A stretch of DNA of 64,000 nucleotides, from NCBI GenBank assembly GCA_037367405.1, contig JAZKJV010002325.1:62001-126000 (forward strand), written 5' to 3'. The notes below the pieces were generated by a model. It made no database searches. It was not told the origin of the DNA and saw only the letters and a list, made by a program, of their open reading frames with translations. Both the position numbers and the translations under genes were made by a program. Origin of the DNA: Ottelia alismoides (Eukaryota > Streptophyta > Magnoliopsida > Alismatales > Hydrocharitaceae). Below, piece by piece: positions 33,051 through 45,210 of this stretch. Within the stretch, counting starts at the first letter, position 1; the number at the start of each line of letters is the position of its first letter.

Positions 33051-33664
33051 ATTGGGTTTCCTGATGATATCCACCTTGGTTGGATCTACTCCATGCCCCT
33101 GTTGGAGATGATATGACCAAGCACTATCCCCTGAGTCACCATTAAGTGACTCTTCTCCCAAGATAAAACAAGATGGCCCTCTATGCAGTGCTGAAGAATG
33201 GGGTCTAGGCAATCAACACAAGCATCAAACCCATTGCCATAGACCGAAACTTCATCCATGAAGACCTCTAAACATTCACCCACCATATCCGAGAAGATGG
33301 ACAACATGCACCTTTGGAGTGTCATCAAGGCATTACATAGACCATAGGGCATCCGCCTGAAAGCATAAGTCCCAAATGGACAGGTGAATGTCATTTTGTC
33401 CTAGTCCTCGAGCACTATGGCTAACTGATTGTAACCAGAGTACCCGTTACGAAAGCAGTAGTGACTCTTCCTAGCTAGGATCTCTATAATCTGATAAATA
33501 AAAGGCAACAAGAAATGATCCTTCTTGGTTGCCTGATTCAATCGTCTGTAGTCCACATAGACCCTCCAAGAAGTTGGTAAACGTGTAGATATCTCCACTC
33601 TAGACTCACTCACAACTGTAGTGATGACCGTCTTCTTGGACACCACATGTAACGGACTAACCAC
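33051..33664 (-). pseudogene. Element B reverse transcriptase, two catalytic Asp lost
   Basis: Frame 33401-33664 has VYVDYRRLNQATKKDHF, but the first catalytic Asp is Asn73 (CFRNGYSG). Frame 33086-33394 has MPYGL and the box FMDE (47-48) in place of DD. With two of three Asp changed, this RT is inactive. Here the segment PTSWRVYVDYRR is continuous, the arrangement A had before the solo LTR insertion. Confidence 0.92.
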
Positions 33665-33992
33665 ATGTAGTCAGAGATGGCATAGATAAAATCGACGCTC
33701 CACCATTTCAATATTTCCTTCATGACCACTTCTCGAAGATTTGGCTTCAGCCTTCGCTGGAACTCACAGGATGGCTTAGTGTCCTCTTCGAGATAGATAT
33801 GGTGGGAGCACAGGGCGGACATATCCCCTGGAGATCATCTACACTCCATCCTATTGCCCTGTGGTTCCTTTCAGGAACCACCATCACATGAGATTCTCGC
33901 TCTCCAGTCAAATCCGCTGAGATAATGACTGGGTACATCTCATGCTCACCTGCAAGGAATATATACTTCAGTGACTTCAACGAAGACTTCAA
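33610..33992 (-). pseudogene. Element B RT N-terminal region
   Basis: Overlapping frames 33610-33822 and 33747-33992 together show LKYIFLAGEHEMYPVIISA, SVDDLQGI, HHIYLEEDTKPSCEF and RLKPNLREVVMKEI, matching A's 24251-24535. Frameshifts separate them. Confidence 0.85.
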
Positions 33993-34070
33993 CTATGGGC
34001 AACTAGGAGCTGGCAAATCCAGCCACTGAAAGCAATGAGTGAAGGCAAGTAGATCTGAATGAGAGGACTC

Positions 34071-34418
34071 TCATTGATCATGCAAAACTGGTGTAGATGG
34101 CACAACTGGTTTATCTATACTCAATGTTGGCATTGTCTCTACCCTAGTTGTTGGTTCTATGGAAATTAGATAGTCATCAAACTCTACCCAGTCTATGTTT
34201 GAATTTGAGGGATCTGAATCAGAATCACATGATACATATTCTGCCTCACTATTATGAACGTGATTGTCAACGTTGAAAAAGTTCTCGCCCAAGAGTGTGC
34301 TCTCTGAACTCTCCTCTGCTGGAAACCGTGGATCTGTATCATCTGAAGGTGAGAGAAGGTCTCGTGAAATAAGATTGTACCAAGTAGCTTCATCATCGAT
34401 GATTATAAAATCACACAC
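34071..34418 (-). pseudogene. Element B acidic protease-RT linker
   Basis: 115-aa open frame, Asp/Ser/Glu-rich (IIDDEATWYNLI, PAEESSESTLLG, YVSCDSDSDPSNSNIDWVEF). It aligns with A's linker and the gap between them is only partial, so it is a real polyprotein segment. It probably ends near the LKY motif of RT. Confidence 0.7.
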
Positions 34419-34539
34419 CCGGTGGACCTCTCGCTACGCCTCTGTCGTATGCATTGCATCGCTGAATTTCTTTGTACAAGTTGAGTCTCGTGCTCTACTC
34501 TCGTCAATCATCTCTATTTGTATACTCTCACCCTCAACG

Positions 34540-35060
34540 TGAAATTACACCTTCCCACTATCATGGTCGGACACTGCCTTGGTTGTGGCCAAGAATGGAT
34601 GTCCTAGAATGATGGTGGTATCGATCACAAATTTAAAGATCTCCATGTCCAACATAACGAAGTCCACGGGGAATTTCAGGTCCTAAATTGTGATGACCAC
34701 ATCCTTCAAGAACCCCTTCCGCCACTTAATAGATCTATAAACAAACTGAAGGACTATCCTGCTCTGTCAAAGATTTGGACTCAAATCGGTCGAGTATGTC
34801 TGTCGGGAGAAGGTTGATAGAAGAGCCCCTAACAAATAGAGTACAATTGAATCTCTACTCATGACTGTAGCATCTGACATAGGGAGCTCTTGCATATGGC
34901 TTCTTAGCTGGCAGACAGTTCTGAATAGCAAAGAAGGTGGCACGGATCAGCACATGGATCTCTGCTTGATGGTTCATCTTCTTCCTGGGGATAGTGGTCT
35001 TCTCTCTCAAATTCTTTTGGAAGATAGGAATGTGCTCTAGTGCCTCCGGTAGAGTTAGCT
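34540..35060 (-). pseudogene. Element B protease, active site destroyed
   Basis: By alignment with A, SSINLLPTDILDRFE is present but the residues before it read VRG instead of DSG, so the catalytic Asp is lost. Several stops and frameshifts follow. Related DNA on both sides confirms the position. Confidence 0.8.
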
Positions 35061-36660
35061 GAACTCTAACTGCTATTTTTTTGGATTTTCTCTTTTATTC
35101 CCCTTAGCTAAGCAGAGTGCTTGATGGAAGGGATGGATGGCTCTCCTCAGATAAAGGGCTAGGAAGAGTTTCCTGCTTCTTTGAAGGCATGGAATCCATA
35201 CAAGTATTAACAATCATCACATATGGATTCGAATATGAAGAAACTTTTCCTTTATTATTTTTTTGGTATTTTTCATATAGTCCCGGGGTATAGAAACTGG
35301 AAAAAACACAACTGTATTGGAATGGGTGGCCACAGTACCACCTACGACATCAGGTGTTGCAGCATCAGCATTGCACTCTTGCTCAACATCATGGAATATG
35401 GTGGCATAAGTAACATCCTCAACATCAAAGAAGCGACGGCCTCGGCACTATCAGTTGGATCAACATCCTTGCTGGCTTTAGCACCACCGTCATCATCGTC
35501 ATCCTTAGTGGTACCACTAACCTCCTCGTTTGGCGCTCCTGAATCCTCATGGTGTCGTCGCTAAGACGAGATGCTACCACTTAGCATCCTACAACTCCTA
35601 AGTGACACAAAATCCGCATAAAATGTGTATGAAGCAATGTCACCCAACAAATCACTAGGAGTGATGGTCTCTGTGAACTGTACCTTCTCAGATTTTCTCT
35701 TCAGGTTGTTTGAGTTAGGCTCAATCTGAGAGGGTATGGAGGCCTTTCCCTTCTCCCGCCTAAGGGATCTTTGTTTGTTGGAAAGTAGACATGCTCGATT
35801 GTCATGGGCTTGCTTCTCATAAGCTAGCCCATCAGAACTGGATGGGTTGCCTCTCTGAAAGTGAGGTTGCTGCTGGAACTAGTGAGGGGAAGGCTGAGAA
35901 TACTGTTAAGGATGTTGTTGGTGCTGCCACCATTGTTGTCACTGTTGGTAGGGACGAGGACTTGGCTGGAAGTGTTGTTGTTGTGTCTGGTGGGAGAGCT
36001 GGGGCTGCTGCTGCAGATGGCCAAACTGCCCACCCTGAGCCAGAGGATGTTGCTGGGATGAGGTACCTCCAATCGACTACCTGAATACGGGATGATCTCA
36101 ACAGATCTCAGACTGCCGTCAGTCGTACAAAATCCCGTTGACTTCAATCAATGGCTCCTCCTCGTAGGGGGTGGAAGAAGAACTATTAGTGGTCGATCCT
36201 GCTGATACACCACCATCTCAGTGTCCTGAGATGGTAGTGGCTGACAGTAATGGTGTTGCAGCTGTTGGTACGGCTCTACCTAGAAGTAGTGAACCTGGCG
36301 AAGTGGGGCAGAGTGCTGAGGCGAGCTGTTGCTATTGGGATCAGCCTGTAACCTGATAGGGCTGAGAAGCCATCTGTACCTCCTGGAGACACATGATCTG
36401 GGTCTTTAGGTCACTTAAAGTCTGTGCCAACTGATCGATCGGAGTCATTCCTTGCACTGCTACTTCTCAATAATCTCAATGTGGTCCAACTTCTCACTGA
36501 TTATGCCCATATCAACGACTGATGACTCTACTTGTGCTACAGCTTATGAAGAGGTGGATGGACCTGCATGAACTCGTGATATCCTTTGATAGGACATGGC
36601 ATGGTGTGAGGGTTTCCCCTATGTGTAGAGGCAGGTCAAGGAAATCATTATCTTATTCTC
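35061..36660 (-). pseudogene. Element B gag C-terminus and acidic spacer, decayed
   Basis: The DNA follows A's 25507-27154 in order: basic protease lead-in, decayed acidic part (35330-35560) and Pro/Gln-rich part (35830-36350; frames such as 35832-36101 and 35824-36147). Stops and frameshifts are frequent. No zinc knuckle is seen here either. Confidence 0.7.
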
Positions 36661-37771
36661 GTCCATCTCCTCACAGATAGCCTAGACATGGTCTTTGTCC
36701 TTTGTGAAAGAGGAACCACCGCAAGAAGCATTCACTAGCCCTTGCAACTCTGGTGTTAGCCCATAAAAGAAGCTCTGTACTAAGTTGGGCATGGAGATGT
36801 CGTGATGTGGACACCGGTCAATAATCTCACGGAATCGATCCCATGCCTCGTGGAATTGCTCGTTGGGGATCATGAAGAAGTTGTTGATCAGAGCCCAAGT
36901 TGTATTCATCCGTCTGAGTGGATAGTACTTGTTTAAGAACTCGATCAGGAGTTGTTCTTACGAAGTGACATGTCTCCCTAAATGCTTCAGCAAATAGGTT
37001 GCTCTACCTATAAGGGAGAAATGAATGACATCATCTTGATGGTGTCCTCATCTGCGTATCTATCGTGGACAATGGTCTAGATCATCTTGAACTCCTATAA
37101 GTCTAGATGCAGCTCCTTGGTGGCAAACCCATGAAACTTGGGCAAGAGCTGAATGGTCTGTAGAGGGAGCTTGAAGTCCCCCACATTTACCAGAAGCTGG
37201 ATCCAGTGGTATGTAAGAGTTGCACCAGGGTTGTGCAACTGTCTCATCATTCGTGGCTGCCTGGCTGGCTCCTCAGGCTCTTCTGGTTGGTCTCTTGATC
37301 CTCCCCCACCTACGGGTGTATCTCCACCACTTGCTTGGTGTGGCTCTCCTCTGTCGGCTCACATCTATGCCATCTGTTTATGCACCTCTTCCATGAAGGC
37401 TCGTTGATCTCTAATCTATCTCCACATCATCTCCAGGGAGCCTATAAGTGTATTGTTGATGGTGTCGTGATCAAAAACGTACATTGAACCCTGGTGCTGT
37501 CCATCGGTATGCTCCTCGCTACTGACCATCTTGCGGGTCTATGCAAAGTCAAAAGACCTGAACTCAGGTACCGTCAAATGAACAAATATCTGTGTTGGTC
37601 TCTGCTCGGGCTCCTCAGGACTAGAAGAAGGTAGGTCGGAGGGGAATAGGGAGGAATTGAACACAGGTTTTGAGAGCTAGTCCAAACTCTCCAGAACCAG
37701 CCTAGATTAATGGGGCGGAGTTCTCGAAAGCGGTGCTAACAAGGGCATCCTAAGGTCCTCGGGTCCATCAT
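36661..37771 (-). pseudogene. Element B gag (capsid), decayed
   Basis: Frame 36682-36909 keeps NEQFHEAWDRFREIIDRCPHH, LVQSFFYGLTPELQG and VNASCGGSSF, close to A. Further upstream, stops break the frame but LLPKFHGFATKELHL-like sequence is readable near 37085-37160. The start is the double Met at 37771 (MMDPRTLGC), equivalent to A's 28327. Confidence 0.85.
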
Positions 37772-38577
37772 GGTGTTCTAGGATAAGTGCAGATAGGATC
37801 TGGAAATAAACAAGATCAGTAGTCAAACCCCCAATTCACCTATGCAACGCTGAGCTGCTAACCGTGATGGTTCGATCTTTTATCTTGTCAATTTTATTTA
37901 GATGATAATTGAGTCTAGCAGGGTGATTAAGTGAGTTTTTAGGAACCTGATGCTCAGAAGAAACTATCCCATTCCCAATGCTAGATCTTTCCCAACCAGT
38001 ACAAGTTGCAGAGCATTTACCGACTACCAGATTAGCTTGCTCTACTAAGGATATCGCGGCCTGCTTTATCGAAAATCGAAGCAATTCACACTGGAAAATG
38101 ACTAACCCCAAGACCAGTAGTCTAACGAGAGTTCAGGTGTTGCTCTATCCTAGTGTGCGGGTCACTCTCTCGCGCAAGCAAACCAAACAATGAGGGGATG
38201 GCTCTCCCAAGATAGATTTTTAGGGAAGTGTCTTTTAAAATCAAGTTTGTTTAGCAATCCCAATTTTATGATTATCACTTTTTAGGGTATTTTCAATAAG
38301 AAAACAAATGCCTAATGTGTTTTTCGATCTCCTGATTTGTTTAAGTCCAAAAGCAGGGGGGGAAGTCTAAAATGCCAATACACGATCAAATACTATGATT
38401 CATGAAAAGTAAGAGATGCGTACATGCAGTATACATGTAAGATGATCCACCCATAAATTTAAAGACTGAATTTAAACTAAACTAAATGATGCAAGAAGAA
38501 AACAACATTAGATGAGTAATTTCTACACATGAAGAACAATAACTAGCTAACCAAATCATGTCCTGAGTCCGATCTTG

Positions 38578-38630
38578 GGAACCACTCGGTGCCCGCCACA
38601 ACGAGTCCTGCTAGCGCTTTATGTCGTTCC
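38578..38630 (-). other. Leader stem-loop with palindrome, element B
   Basis: Outer arms GGAACCAC (38578-38585) and GTCGTTCC (38623-38630) pair at 7 of 8 positions. An inner pair ACTCG/CGAGT (38584-38588, 38602-38606) is perfect. The hexamer AGCGCT (38613-38618) is self-complementary and lies between inner and outer arms. Strongest similarity is to C's copy. Confidence 0.6.
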
Positions 38631-39102
38631 TCATGGTGCATGGACTCAAGTCTAATTAAACTAACTTTTTATTATGAGTTATTAATAAGGTCCAATTACG
38701 AATCTATAGGTGCAAACAACATATTAGGGATTGTGACTTGATTATTTACGTCACAATCAAAGAAATTCCTAAATTTAAAGGCCAAATTCTTCGAGAAACA
38801 AAGGAATAAAATGCGATAAATCAAAATCGGCGAAAAACCACGATGAGGTCCCCCGAGCACACCCGTGCTCGACGAAATAGACCCCGATGTGCCAAGTTCA
38901 TGAAAATGTCTAAGTGTCCCTACATCATTAGAATCAATAATAAATCTACTCTGTGCTAATCTTTATACTATAACTACTTGTGCTATGCTCATGCTCCTCC
39001 TCAGGTTTGAGTCTCCTCCAAGTTTTCCTAGGGTCGTTCCTCACACAAAAAGAGGAACAGAAATGGGTTAGAAATAGTTATAACATATTATATATAGGAT
39101 TT

Positions 39103-39374
39103 CTTTCAAATAGGACGCAGTCCTTCCTAAGTTAAGGAAGGCCAGGCCCTTTTTGTATAAAACAGGATGACATTGGTAGAATACATATACAGTTTTGTAT
39201 TATAATGTGTAGTTATAATGTTTGTATTGTAATGCGCAATTTTGTATGCGGCTTTGTATTTATAACGTGCACCTATAATACAAAGTATATACGTATTCTA
39301 CTAAAGTACTCGTGTTTTATACAAAAATGGGCTGGCCATCCAAAACTCAGGAAGGATTGCGTCCTATTTGAAAG
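39103..39374. mobile_element. 272-bp MITE in B's leader
   Basis: CTTTCAAATAGGACGCA at the left and its complement TGCGTCCTATTTGAAAG at the right are terminal inverted repeats, continuing inward for about 70 bp with mismatches (TTTTTGTATAAAACA on both arms). The interior is a run of ATAATGTGTAGTT-like words. TATATA lies outside both ends, perhaps a target duplication. Superfamily undecided. The 75-aa frame 39205-39432 is not a gene. Confidence 0.7.
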
Positions 39375-39383
39375 CCCCCCCCC

Positions 39384-39429
<46 letters not shown>
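39375..39429. repeat. Compound simple repeat C12, (TA)17, (CA)n
   Basis: C from 39375 to 39386, TA repeats from 39387 to 39420, then CACACACA. It abuts the MITE's right end. Confidence 0.95.
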
Positions 39430-39440
39430 TAAGCCATGCT

Positions 39441-39457
39441 CCCCGACAATGGCGTCA
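39441..39457 (-). other. Element B primer-binding site, tRNA-Asp-like
   Basis: Plus-strand CCCCGACAATGGCGTCA matches CCCCGGCAACGGCGCCA at 14 of 17 positions, all differences transitions. It is 3 nt from the 5' LTR. Confidence 0.85.
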
Positions 39458-39460
39458 TTC

Positions 39461-42400
39461 CGATGACGTGAAATTACGATAGAATAAGGTGGAAAATTAT
39501 GAAGTGTCATTGTACCTAATTAATCGAATCAATCACAAGAAAAATAAACCACTCAATAAATCAATCAGGCAATCAAAGCATATAAGCAGTTCGCTATTTT
39601 TATTTACCAGTTATAGCCACCAGGAGCACGATTAAAGAGCTAAGTAGTCGAATTTCTAGAAATAAAAGATTATTTTGGAGTTTTAATTTCAAATATTTTT
39701 AGAAATTTGAGATATAAGAAAATGCAAGTAATAAAATAAAACAGGTAGTCTGACACTTAGAAAAATAAGGTGAATATGATACTAAAAAAATGGTATAAAT
39801 AGCTCAAAATGAAGTCCCAAAATTATACATCTATTTTTCCTAGATAGATAAGATTATATAAAAGAAAACATGGCTTCATTTTTGGATTTTTGAATCTATT
39901 TCAAATTTTAATGATTTTTGCACATTTTGAAGTGTTTTTGAGTTTTAATACACTAGACCTAGTATTACATAATGCTCTTCAAATATGATATATATATAGA
40001 TGAGGGAAAACTACAGTATTTTTTTGTATTTTCCTGAAATTTAATGAATATACTAAAAATAAAAGATATTAAGAAGACTGATATAATATTTTTGATTTTT
40101 TGACTATCCAAGCAACATGATAAAAATACAACAAATCAATGTTTGTAGAACAAATTCTAGTGCACATGGACATATTTTTAGATTTTCAAATTAATAAAAG
40201 GTGCTCCAGAAATAAATCAATAACTCAAAATATTGTAGAAATTCTACATGATGAAACTCGCAATATCTTTTGATGAAATTTTAACATAAATTTGAACCCA
40301 CTATTTCCTACAACATATCCAAAAATGAGCAAATGATATCAAGTATTGAAAAAGTTATTAACAAAATAAACCAAATGAGTACCCTGAATTCAAAAATTCA
40401 CCATTAATAGCTCGTAAATCAGAATATTTTGGAATTTGAATACTATGTAGATCTTTAAAGCAACTTTATAACAAAAAATATCTCGTTGGAAACGGAGTTC
40501 AGATGAATGATTTATGAGCATTTAAGTGCAAGCGTACAGATGAAAATAGTAAATATGAAACTGCAATACAAAATAGAGCTCAAAAAGTTTCTGAAATATC
40601 CTAAAAGCGTAGGGTATGGTCGTAATACTTAAAAATTATCCACGTGGCATTTAGAGGCTCATGGAGGGATGGGGACACACACGTAAAATACCAGAAGTAA
40701 ATGGGTGCATACATAGGATTTCTACCCCTTGGATGGAGGGTTGCGATTAGAAGGAGAGGGTGGATCCAACGAAGGCTGCTATCCGCCCCCTCCCTTCTTC
40801 TTCTTCCTTTGGACAACAACAACAAGAAAGGGAGTTCGCGAGACGGTTGCCATGGAGATCGTTGACGAGGATGGTGCTTGGTGAATGTGAAGGTGCTATG
40901 GTAAACCTGCGATTAGAAGAAGGGCTCGAGTATAAAACTCGACCAATATATTAGGTATGCAAAAATGGGGAAATGAGTGAGTTTTCCTTAGATTTGGTAA
41001 GGAAAGAAGGAGGTGCTCCGACCACCTTATGCGGAAAAAGATGGATGGGGTCGTGGACAAGGTGTGAAGAAGGTGAGGTGTTGACGGCAAGTGGGAGCAA
41101 ATACAACAACTAGATGAAAGGGAAAGGTGGTGAAGATAGGTTCTACCGACAAATAAGATCACCAACCAAAACAAACTAAATTAAACTATGTTACCTATAA
41201 TCAAAATGTAGCAAATGGATGATTTCACATACGAAGACCAACGCTCCGGTGAGCGTGGTTGGTCGTGGCCTCAATTCCGGTGATGAAGAGGCTTGACGCA
41301 GATGAATTCCATCGTACAATGGAGTTCGATCACCAAGGGATCACACCAATGAAAGGTGACTCATGCCCACAACCTCTCTGTCACAAAGGAAGTGGGAGCT
41401 AGAATGAAGGCTCTAATGGTTGATGATTTCAAAACAATGGGAAGTGATGCTCTTTTATTTGGTGGAGGAGATGGAAGAGAGGAGGCCATTGGAGGAGGTC
41501 TAATCAATGTAAGTTGTGAGGTGGTGTGTGTAATGGGAGTGGATTATTTCAAATTTTTTTAGACTCTAGTGGGTGTCATCATGTTCCATGGGGACCAAAA
41601 AATATATTCCCAATGAAAATTTGCATGAAATAGATGTTGGGAGACTTCAAAACGAAAACTCAAATCATAAAACTTTCTCAAAATAATGTTATCTAAAATA
41701 CTGCAGAAGAAAGTTTTGCAAAAGATGTAAATTAAAAATCGGTATATCTTTTAGGTATAAAATATCCATCTTGGATTTTTATTATTTTTAATTTTTTTTC
41801 TTGTTAATAACATTAGAAACTTGGAAATATTTTTGTTGATTTTTAGTTCATTAGAAGTGCTAAAGATAAAATATAAGTCAAGTTGACTTGTACAGAAACG
41901 ACCTATTTTTGTCTTTTATATTTTAGATATTTTTATTTTTTATATTTTTATAGAAAGTAGAACATATAACTAGCAAAATGAAATAAAAAGTTAAAATGAA
42001 ATCTATACAAGAGAAAGAAAAGGCCGTAATCTATTGTACAAATGGGTCCCATAGTCGACTTCTCACAAAAAATCCCCGACCACTATCAAAGTATTTTTAG
42101 AATTTAATGCTTTGAAAATGATGAACTTTGAAAGTGAGTTTGGGTTAATTGGAGTTGTATGCTCTAGACATAAAATCTGAATTGCATGCATATGGGAAAA
42201 AGTGAAGCAGTTCCATTTGTCAATTATTCACGATGATATTGTTATAGTATTTTCATAATTTTCTATACATTTTTATTGAATTCATGTAACAGAAATCATT
42301 TGCATCAGAATTGTATACAAATACTAACAAACAAATGAAGTTTGATTATATTTGTGTGTATTTTTGTGCAGTTATTGACCCTATCTCTCCCTACTTCATT

Positions 42401-42631
42401 CCTTGTTAGCAAAATCAATTCTTGACTTGATATTCGGGTTTAGGGTCACTATGTATTTATTCTAAATACATCATTCTTTCCTTTTCCTTTACTCTTTTAT
42501 TTTTGCTCAAATTACATGCTAATTATGCAATATTAACAAGAGCATGCAAAAAGCTAATTTAATTGTATTTACAGGTATTCACATGATGTTTTGCCATAAA
42601 AGAATAAAGAGTGAGAATCAGGGATTCATCA
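39461..42631 (-). repeat. Element B 5' LTR
   Basis: Reads TGATGAATCCCTGATTC from 42631 on the minus strand and ends next to the PBS at 39461, 3,171 bp. The start aligns with C's and A's LTRs. The last base pair of the end appears changed (ATCG for ATCA). It contains no long open frame. The frame at 40896-41174 and others are unsupported. The W-box dyad seen in A and D is not recognisable here. Confidence 0.88.
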
Positions 42632-42689
42632 AGAAGCACATAATAACCATGGCTTCTATGAATGCTATCATTGATCTCACATAAAAGAA

Positions 42690-43110
42690 GAACGATAAGG
42701 GAGCACCTCTCATCAGATGCTAGAAATTCGATTAGACATTCAAGGTCACTCTCCTTGATAGAGGCTCTTGAATAAACCTCATGCCCTCATCACTTCTGAA
42801 TAAATTTTGGCTTAGAACACTCAAACCCACTCTTATGATTTTGCAATTTGCATATCGATCCATTAAGCGGTCTAGGGGTTTGTTGGAGGACGTTATCATG
42901 ACTGTACAAGACATGTGCTTTCTAGTGGATTTTATAGACCTAGACATGGACTCTTCTACACCTTTACTCTAGACTCCCATCATTCTTGGAAAATTATTCC
43001 TTCGCACAGTCAAATCAATTGTTGACTACAGGACATGCAAGATCACATTTCACTCCCACAGTGATGGAGTCAACATGGACATAATCTTTGAGAAAAAAAA
43101 CTGCATTCGA
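42690..43110 (+). pseudogene. Element F protease remnant
   Basis: LLDRGS.INLMPSSLLNKF aligns with A's LLDSGSSINLLLAALLDRF, with the active Ser changed to Arg and a stop. Then LQFAYRSIKRSRGLLEDVI, matching A's LQFADRSTKRAKGLL, VDFIDLDMD and, after a stop, PIILGKLFLRTVKSIVDYRT, the usual C-terminal half of this protease. It is non-functional. Confidence 0.85.
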
Positions 43111-43560
43111 TGAAAGGAATACAAAACAAACAAATGACTATGATATTGTTGACATCATCGGCCCTCAATCTTCCTTGAATAACATTTATACAAAGGAAAT
43201 CCTCTCTTCAAAGGAGGTAATGGAAATAATAGGTGATGCATGCTCTTTTACTGATTGAGGAACAACATCTAAATTATTGAATAGCTTGTTAGAAGAAGAT
43301 TCAAGCCAGATCGAACACGAAGAATTAATTGTAAATTATGTTCACCACATTCATATCAGATCTAGTAGTGATAGAGGTGTAAAGAACATCATCTATTTCA
43401 TCAGAACATCATTCTACTAGAACAGTTCTCTGAAGTGTCCACGGAGCATACTCCACAATTACAAGAACATAAACAATACCGAGCAAGTCTGAAGTATGCA
43501 CTCCTTATGGTGAAGAATGACCAAGCAGAGGAGATCTCTACCCCAGTACCAACATCCTGT
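43111..43560 (+). pseudogene. Element F protease-RT linker remnant
   Basis: Degenerate, with many stops. Fragments such as LLEEDSSQIEHEELIVNYVHH are acidic like A's and B's linkers. The RT N-terminus is not readable and may be deleted: this interval is shorter than in A. Confidence 0.5.
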
Positions 43561-44187
43561 GTGTGTGTGTTGATTAAGGTCGTCTGAATTCAATGAAAAA
43601 GAATGACCATTTTCATCTACCATTCATTAATCAAGTTCTTGAGCAACTCACATGGAAAGAATTCTTCTAATTTTTTATGGGTATATTATGTACAACCAGG
43701 TGACGTTCACTCCTTAAGACCAGTATAAGAAAACATTCACCTACATTTTTAGGACATATGATTTTTGAAGAATGCCCTTTGGACTTTATAATGCACTTGC
43801 CACATTCGAAAGGTGCATGATCATAGTCTTCACCGATACAGTCGACGGTTTTGTTGAAGTTTTCAAGGATGATTTCTCTGTCTATGATAATAGTTTTGAC
43901 TCCTTTCTTCAACAACTAGACCAAGTACTACAGAAAAGCCTTGTTGTGAATTTAATTTTATCATGGGAAAAGATTTTATTCATAGCCACGGAAGGAAGTG
44001 GGTCGAGCCATGTCATTTCCAAGCTAGGCATGGAATTTGACCCGACGAAGGTGGATGTTACTGCCAAACTTGATCCACCTCGAAACGTGAAAATGCAAGG
44101 TCATTTCTTGGGCATGTCGAATTCCACAGAAGATTCATAAAGGACTTTGACAAAATTTCTCGACCTCTCATAGAGCTTCTTTGTAAG
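43561..44187 (+). pseudogene. Element F reverse transcriptase remnant
   Basis: Frame 43772-44140 has MPFGLYNALATFERCM, the box FKDD (residues 31-34 of the frame) in EVFKDDFSVYDN, NLILSWEKILF and GSSHVISKLGMEFDPTKVDV. Upstream, NQVTFTP.DQYKKTFTY is readable with stops; the first catalytic Asp is not preserved. It ends in SRPLIELLCK where D's LTR starts. Confidence 0.9.
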
Positions 44188-45196
44188 TGATGAATCTTCA
44201 TTTCAACACCTTTATTCTTTTACTTTGTCCTTTAAACCCTTGATAAATACATGTATATAACATTAATTTTTCAAAATAAATACTCTATAGGTTGTACCAA
44301 AATACTATAGAAAATATTGTATAAATACTACATTTGTTGCCAAAATAAAAGAACAAATAAAAGAAAAATAAAAATAAATGAGAGACCATATGTGTTGAGT
44401 GATGATGAATCTATGATTCTCATTCCTTATTCTTTTATTTTAGCTTTATATTCTATCAAAAACATATGTAAATCGGTGCAAATACATTTACTTGTAATTT
44501 TTCACGACCTTGGTAATATCCCATAAGTAACACGTATTTTCCAAAACTAAAAGAATAAATTGAAGAGAAGAAGAAAGATGTATTTAGAATAAAACCGATT
44601 AGCCTAAATATCATGAGATGGTCATTAATTGACCTTATCGACAATAAAGGGTTAGAGAGAGATATGACATAGTGTATATAGCACCTATACATATAAATAT
44701 TTATATATTTATTTATTTTAAACTTCATAAATACCATATCATATTTTCGAACACTTATACAGACCATTACATTGTAAAATAAAATAAATGAGAACAAAAC
44801 TAAAAATAAAATCATATCTTTCATTGTATAAATTGCCACTATTATATATATTATACATAATTATTTAACTTGTAAAAATCAAATAAAAATTCCATGCTCT
44901 ATAAATTATGTTGTAAATAAATAAAATATAATATAAAATGCATTTTTATAAAAATAATAAAAATAAAAATACATTTATATAATGCATAGGTATATTATAC
45001 CTATATAAAATAACCTGACTTTATATGTTGTATAAATGATGTCATAAAATAATTCAAAATCATAGAAAATAACATGAAAAATTACAAATATTTTTTGTTT
45101 TATTCATTTTTTTATTTTTTTAATTGTTTAATATTTTATAACTATTATTCTTTCATTTGCTAGCATGGATTTTTCCCATTGGTCTACCTAGGACCA

Positions 45197-45210
45197 TTGA
45201 CCACGGTCAA
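45197..45210. promoter_or_regulatory. Inverted W-box dyad in D's LTR
   Basis: TTGACC and GGTCAA face each other with 2 nt between, about 1.0 kb from the LTR start, the position seen in the solo LTR. Confidence 0.55.

Larger units (their letters stand above)
37772..39440 (-). other. Element B untranslated leader
   Basis: Non-coding, aligned in parts with A's leader (TCACTTAGGTTTTAT-like and the stem-loop). It holds the leader stem-loop at 38578-38630, a MITE at 39103-39374 and a simple repeat. The frame at 37978-38193 is on the opposite strand and has no domain. Confidence 0.65.
31799..42631 (-). mobile_element. Element B: Athila/Tat-like retrotransposon lacking its 3' end
   Basis: Minus strand: 5' LTR (39461-42631), PBS, leader, gag, protease, RT, RNase H and the start of the integrase core. 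The rest of integrase, the 3' tail and the 3' LTR are missing, cut at the junction with A. It is more decayed than A, with catalytic residues lost in protease and RT. Its intact pol sequence around 33550 shows A's locus before the solo LTR came in. It abuts element F at 42632. Confidence 0.9.
42632..44187 (+). mobile_element. Element F: plus-strand pol fragment
   Basis: A protease-to-RT piece of the same superfamily in the opposite orientation to A and B, bounded left by B's LTR and right by D's LTR. It is the most decayed pol here. It seems to be the old host into which B and D inserted. AGAAG (42632-42636) and GTAAG (44183-44187) would be one half of each target duplication. Confidence 0.8.

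Noticed and set aside
39205..39432. 75-aa frame ending in Ile-Tyr repeats
   Set aside because: Translation of a MITE and a TA microsatellite.
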